From Bacteroidaceae bacterium (GTDB taxonomy: Bacteria > Bacteroidota > Bacteroidia > Bacteroidales > Bacteroidaceae), in NCBI GenBank assembly GCA_016284115.1, contig JAEEOD010000110.1, positions 1 through 10,810 of the forward strand: DNA of 10,810 nt, in the 5' to 3' direction. The translations under genes and the position numbers were made by a program. Of this stretch, positions 8,390 to 10,810 are shown in pieces. Positions within the stretch are counted from its first letter, which is position 1, and every line of letters starts with the position of its first letter. The notes beneath the pieces are model-generated. The model did no database searches. It was not told the DNA's origin and worked only from the letters and a program-made list of their open reading frames with translations.

Positions 8390-8598
8390 GGGTTGTCGCA
8401 GTATCTCCTATGGGTCGTCGCAGTATCTCTTATGAGTCATCGCAGTATCTCCTATGGGGGTATGGCAGATACTGCGTCGGGTGATGGCAGATACTGCGGC
8501 AAGTGGTAGCAAGCATTACCCTATGAGATAGCAAGCTTTAGTCATAGGGTTAGCAGGCATTACTCATAGGGTTAGCATACCAAAACCATAGGTTTATC
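8390..8598. repeat. Array of degenerate 22-nt units with an internal inversion
   Basis: Three units of exactly 22 nt (8390-8411, 8412-8433, 8434-8455) share GTCGCAGTATCTCCTAT-like sequence; units 1 and 2 match at 20/22 positions and 1 and 3 at 19/22. An 11-nt linker (8456-8466, half a unit) follows. Six further 22-nt blocks run from 8467 to 8598. The first two begin AGATACTGCG, the reverse complement of the CGCAGTATCT in the left units. The next three carry AGCATTAC/CATAGGGTTAGC-type sequence; the blocks at 8533 and 8555 match at 19/22. The last block is decayed. A 22-nt period does not keep a reading frame, and there are no unique spacers, so it is neither coding nor a CRISPR array. It fills most of the gap between the efflux operon and the kelch-AraC gene. 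Its function is unknown. Confidence 0.85.
8441..8476 (+). other. Potential hairpin at the inversion point of the 22-nt array
   Basis: CGCAGTATCT (8441-8450) pairs perfectly with AGATACTGCG (8467-8476), leaving a 16-nt loop whose CC and GG ends could extend the stem past a bulge. The next units out, 8419-8428 and 8489-8498, carry the same arms, so a nested or alternative pairing is possible. No T-run follows, so it does not look like a standard terminator. Confidence 0.6.
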
Positions 8599-8620
8599 AT
8601 TTCATTTTTTATCATTTGCT

Positions 8621-8650
8621 TTGCCAATGTCATTTCAATATGTATATTTG
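8621..8650 (+). promoter_or_regulatory. Promoter of the kelch-AraC regulator gene
   Basis: TTG (8621-8623), 19 nt, then TATATTTG (8643-8650) is a full match to the Bacteroidota consensus with the same spacing as the efflux promoter. Transcription would start near 8657, leaving a leader of about 30 nt before ATG 8689. Directly upstream are two copies of TTTATCATTT (8593-8602 and 8608-8617), then the 22-nt array. Confidence 0.78.
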
Positions 8651-8688
8651 CAGTAAGAATAAATGTGAAGTTAAATAATAAACAGGTC

Positions 8689-10335
8689 ATGAAAAGACTG
8701 CTAATGATATTGCTGTTGATGTTGTCGCTGATTAGTCTTGTAGCATTTGCACAGAATGCGTCATGTCCTATAGTCAAGATAGAATTAGAGCGTCTGCCCG
8801 ATCTTAACGTTCCGCGCAGCGGACATACCTTGTTTTGTGCTGGAGGTGAGATGGTGGTAGCCGGAGGTCATACATCAGGCTTTGTACCTACACCCACATC
8901 AGAATATTATAGGGATGGAAAATGGCATTTGATGCAGATGACCTATACCCACGACAATGGCTTCGCATTGGTATTAAAGTCAGGAAAAGTATTATTAGGC
9001 GGAGGGGTGGAAAGTCCTCATGGCATCGGACAGACCTATGGTGTGGAGTATTATCATCCCGGTTCCCATTCCTTTGAAGGTTTTACCATTTTGGATCAGA
9101 AGCGTAGTGTGGCTTCTGCTATAGAAATAGACAGTGGCAAGGTAGTAGTTTCTGGCAACTGGTATGCAGACGATGCGATTGAAATCTTTGACGGACAAAG
9201 ACACTTCACGCACCTCAAGCCTGTGAGTTCGGGACGTTCTTGTCCCATTATGTGCCACATCAGTGCCGATGACATCATGCTTTTTAGCCCAAATGATCAA
9301 TACGGTAAGAAGATAGATCCTATATTAATAGACCGTCTAAAAGGTGAGTCTTTTACGGATCCATTATTTGACGACTGGTCACCTCTTAGTTGGGAATTTT
9401 CAAGCAATGAATGTGGGTTTATCGGTAATAAAGAGGCTGGTGAATATGCCTATCTCCTGGCGATGGAGAATAAGCACGATGGCAGTTTAGGCATTGCAAA
9501 GGTGGTAGGCACGGATTTCTCGTTATTACCCACAGCTTCTCCTATTCCCATGGAGGCTGGATATGGTCATATTAAATATGATACATACCTGATGGCCGAT
9601 CGTCAGGCACAACGTGGCTATGTGATGGGGGTAGACGATGACAGAAGGCTCTATGTACTTGCCATCGACTACAGTCAAACACCTGCACCGTTGACACTTT
9701 ATTATACAGGCCCTTTAGAGAGTGGGCAAACGCCCTATATGCCGGCACTAACCCCAGAAGGTGATTTGATGTTGACAGGTGGTATTTCCGGTGATAATTT
9801 CTCTCCGTTCTCTACTGTATATCTGATGCACGTTGGTTCTAATGCAACTTTAGCATCTCAAGGTATGGCCTTAGGCAGATGGGCATGGGTCCTGTTAGTG
9901 CTGCTCTTGTTGGCATTGCTCGCTGCTTACTGGTTCTTCCGTAGAAGTAGGAGAAATAAGATTGAAGAAGAGGATGTCATTCCATTGCCAGCATCTGCCA
10001 TTGATGACGCGCTCATCAACCGTATCGATGAGTTGTTGGAGAGTGAAAAGCTATTCCAGGATAGCGAACTAAAGGTAACTGATGTTGCTGACAGGTTGAA
10101 TATCAATAGCAGAAGTATTTCTGATACTATTAAAGCCAATCATGGCTTTTCGTTTGTGCAATATGTTAATGGCTTCCGTGTAGAACATGCCAAGCAGTTG
10201 CTCCGTCTTCACCCCGAAAAGAAGATTGCAGAGATATGCATGGAGTCAGGTTTTGCCAGCGAACGTTCATTTTACCGCATCTTCAAAGCCTCTACAGGCA
10301 TGACGGCACAAGAGTGGATAGCTAAGCAGAATTAG
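8689..10335 (+). CDS. Membrane-spanning kelch-like sensor / AraC-type transcriptional regulator
   Basis: This 548-residue protein is predicted to sense something in the periplasm and bind DNA directly. A signal peptide or first anchor (residues 1-21, ending AFA) is followed by a beta-propeller of kelch/galactose-oxidase type (about 30-385). Its repeats show as RSGHTLFCAGGEMVVAGG, SGKVLLGGG, SGKVVVSGN and GDLMLTGG. One hydrophobic helix (about 398-417) and the basic cap RRSRR follow. The C-terminus (about 440-548) is an AraC-type domain with two helix-turn-helices, KVTDVADRLNINSRSIS (from 462) and KIAEICMESGFASERSFYRIFK (512-533), ending in TGMTAQEW. No histidine kinase or receiver domain is present, unlike hybrid two-component regulators. 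ATG 8689 is chosen over the in-frame GTG at 8665 because it leaves a clean signal peptide. The gene has its own promoter and terminator. Ligand and targets are unknown; neighbouring genes and itself are candidates. Confidence 0.88.
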   Translation: MKRLLMILLLMLSLISLVAFAQNASCPIVKIELERLPDLNVPRSGHTLFCAGGEMVVAGGHTSGFVPTPTSEYYRDGKWHLMQMTYTHDNGFALVLKSGKVLLGGGVESPHGIGQTYGVEYYHPGSHSFEGFTILDQKRSVASAIEIDSGKVVVSGNWYADDAIEIFDGQRHFTHLKPVSSGRSCPIMCHISADDIMLFSPNDQYGKKIDPILIDRLKGESFTDPLFDDWSPLSWEFSSNECGFIGNKEAGEYAYLLAMENKHDGSLGIAKVVGTDFSLLPTASPIPMEAGYGHIKYDTYLMADRQAQRGYVMGVDDDRRLYVLAIDYSQTPAPLTLYYTGPLESGQTPYMPALTPEGDLMLTGGISGDNFSPFSTVYLMHVGSNATLASQGMALGRWAWVLLVLLLLALLAAYWFFRRSRRNKIEEEDVIPLPASAIDDALINRIDELLESEKLFQDSELKVTDVADRLNINSRSISDTIKANHGFSFVQYVNGFRVEHAKQLLRLHPEKKIAEICMESGFASERSFYRIFKASTGMTAQEWIAKQN

Positions 10336-10359
10336 TCTTTTCTATAAATAGTTTATGAC

Positions 10360-10395
10360 AAATCGACTGCCAAATCTTGTTTTGGCAGTCGATTT
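10360..10395 (+). terminator. Hairpin terminator after the kelch-AraC gene
   Basis: AAATCGACTGCCAAA (10360-10374) and TTTGGCAGTCGATTT (10381-10395) pair perfectly over 15 bp around a 6-nt loop. The A/T-rich stem ends supply a short T-run. The symmetry means it could also end transcription from the other strand. It lies 24 nt after the stop codon. Confidence 0.85.
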
Positions 10396-10430
10396 ATTAA
10401 TTATGGCAGTCCTCTTTAGTTTCAATCATC

Positions 10431-10438
10431 TACTTTTG
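10431..10438 (+). promoter_or_regulatory. -7 element of a promoter for the small ORF/lipoprotein operon
   Basis: TACTTTTG matches TAnnTTTG. No TTG lies at the expected -33 position (around 10409-10411); instead the second copy of TGGCAGTC (10404-10411) occupies it. Transcription would start near 10445, giving a leader of about 30 nt to ATG 10474. The missing -33 element suggests a weak or activator-dependent promoter, which is inference. Confidence 0.6.
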
Positions 10439-10473
10439 TAGTTATTATTAATAATTAAATCAATTAAGAAATT

Positions 10474-10605
10474 ATGAAAGAGCATTATGAGGCACCTGAG
10501 GTGCAAGTAATTGAGATGGAGGTGCAGGGCATGCTGGCGCAGAGCTCTGGTACTTCTGGAGGTCGTGGTGGTTATGGAGCTGGTGGCGACTGGACTAACG
10601 GATAG
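10474..10605 (+). CDS. Small Gly-rich hypothetical protein, 43 residues
   Basis: The ORF ATG 10474 to TAG 10603-10605 encodes a peptide with an acidic N-terminal half (MKEHYEAPEVQVIEMEVQG), a short MLAQSS junction, and a Gly-rich tail (GGRGGYGAGGDW, ending TNG). There is no signal peptide or membrane helix. It resembles, from memory, a common uncharacterised class of short Bacteroidales proteins with an N-terminal Y-x-x-P motif, a mid-protein Leu/Ala-Ser junction and a Gly/Asp/Trp-rich end; no function is known to me. Support for it being real: a promoter -7 element at a suitable distance, a start in A/T-rich sequence, and a stop codon that overlaps the ribosome binding site of the next gene, which implies cotranscription and perhaps translational coupling. 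A leader-plus-core peptide is an alternative reading without direct support. Confidence 0.72.
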   Translation: MKEHYEAPEVQVIEMEVQGMLAQSSGTSGGRGGYGAGGDWTNG

Positions 10606-10610
10606 GAGGA
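10604..10610 (+). promoter_or_regulatory. Strong Shine-Dalgarno AGGAGGA overlapping the small ORF's stop
   Basis: AGGAGGA begins inside the TAG stop codon (10603-10605) and ends 7 nt before ATG 10618. Full AGGAGG sites are uncommon in Bacteroidota, where most genes here show none. It fixes the start of the lipoprotein gene and could couple its translation to termination of the small ORF. Confidence 0.8.
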
Positions 10611-10617
10611 AAAGACA

Positions 10618-10810
10618 ATGAGAAAGTTTAGAAACATACAGATGTTGGCCGCCCTGCTGATGGCAGGAACTGCCTTTACCACTTGTACGAACGATGACTT
10701 TGCTGAGGCAACCCCACAGCAGGGAAAAACCTACACGCTGAGCGTGAACGCTACGAAGGGTGCCGATACCCGAACATTGACAGAAGAAACTGATGGCTCT
10801 CTTACTGCTA
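10618..10810 (+). CDS. Fimbrillin-like lipoprotein, N-terminal fragment
   Basis: The first 64 residues are visible; the gene runs off the right edge. The start MRKFRNIQMLAALLMAG is a signal peptide leading to FTTC-TNDD, with a probable lipidated Cys at residue 23. Thr at -1 is less usual in a lipobox than Gly, Ala or Ser. The mature start, with YTLSVNATKGADTRTL, follows the pattern common at the N-terminus of Bacteroidales fimbrillin/Mfa-like surface proteins, in which a Thr/Val-rich strand precedes a K-G-x-x-x-R segment. Such proteins are exported as lipoproteins and may assemble into type V pili or decorate the cell surface. It is preceded by the 43-residue ORF with 12 nt between stop and start. 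A different surface lipoprotein remains possible because most of the sequence is missing. Confidence 0.72.
   Translation, partial: MRKFRNIQMLAALLMAGTAFTTCTNDDFAEATPQQGKTYTLSVNATKGADTRTLTEETDGSLTA

Noticed and set aside
8390..8598. CRISPR array
   Set aside because: The 22-nt units abut with no unique spacers, drift freely and invert orientation; no cas gene is nearby.
8665..8688. GTG start extending the kelch-AraC protein by 8 residues
   Set aside because: It would put polar residues ahead of an otherwise standard signal peptide beginning at ATG 8689, and it lies only about 8 nt from the predicted transcription start.
10492..10504. GCACCT-G-AGGTGC palindrome in the small ORF
   Set aside because: It falls on ordinary codons (A-P-E-V-Q), and the GAGGTGCA motif recurs at 10519-10526 through similar codons; there is no independent sign of regulation.

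Overview
The window looks like chromosomal DNA of a Bacteroidales bacterium, most plausibly Prevotellaceae (Prevotella/Segatella); the genus is inferred. Evidence: several upstream regions carry the Bacteroidota-type promoter (TTG, about 19 nt, then TAnnTTTG), most starts lack a Shine-Dalgarno sequence, and the gene set is typical: Na+-pump decarboxylase beta subunit, SusA-like GH13 enzyme, RND efflux operon, large AraC-type membrane regulator and a fimbrillin-like lipoprotein. All recognisable genes are on the + strand. I see no tRNA, rRNA, insertion sequence or CRISPR array.

Layout: (1) 2-637, C-terminal part of a sodium-translocating decarboxylase beta subunit, closed by a strong terminator (661-700) that overlaps the next promoter. 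(2) 735-2579, an orphan secreted SusA-like alpha-glucan hydrolase with its own promoter and terminator (2601-2640). (3) 2765-8339, a three-gene operon encoding a complete tripartite efflux pump: lipoprotein adaptor, RND permease and TolC-like outer-membrane channel, driven by a good promoter at 2697-2726. (4) 8340-8688, a 349-nt gap without a gene. It holds an unusual array of degenerate 22-nt units that switches orientation once (8390-8598), followed by a near-consensus promoter (8621-8650). (5) 8689-10335, a predicted membrane-spanning one-component regulator: signal peptide, kelch-like periplasmic beta-propeller, one membrane helix and a cytoplasmic AraC-type DNA-binding domain. A perfect 15-bp terminator hairpin follows. 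(6) 10474-10810, a 43-codon Gly-rich small ORF, then the start of a fimbrillin-like lipoprotein gene, linked by a strong AGGAGG ribosome binding site overlapping the small ORF's stop codon.

How the parts may work together: the efflux genes form a self-contained inner-membrane to outer-membrane machine of unknown substrate. The kelch-AraC protein could sense a periplasmic ligand and act directly on DNA, without kinase or phosphorelay. Its position between the repeat array and the fimbrillin-like locus suggests it controls one or both neighbours. TGGCAG motifs spaced 21-22 nt apart occur upstream of both its own promoter and the fimbrillin-side promoter, and the latter lacks a -33 TTG, as an activator-dependent promoter might. 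That regulatory model is inference. The most unusual parts of the window are the 22-nt array, the kelch-AraC regulator and the small ORF/lipoprotein pair.
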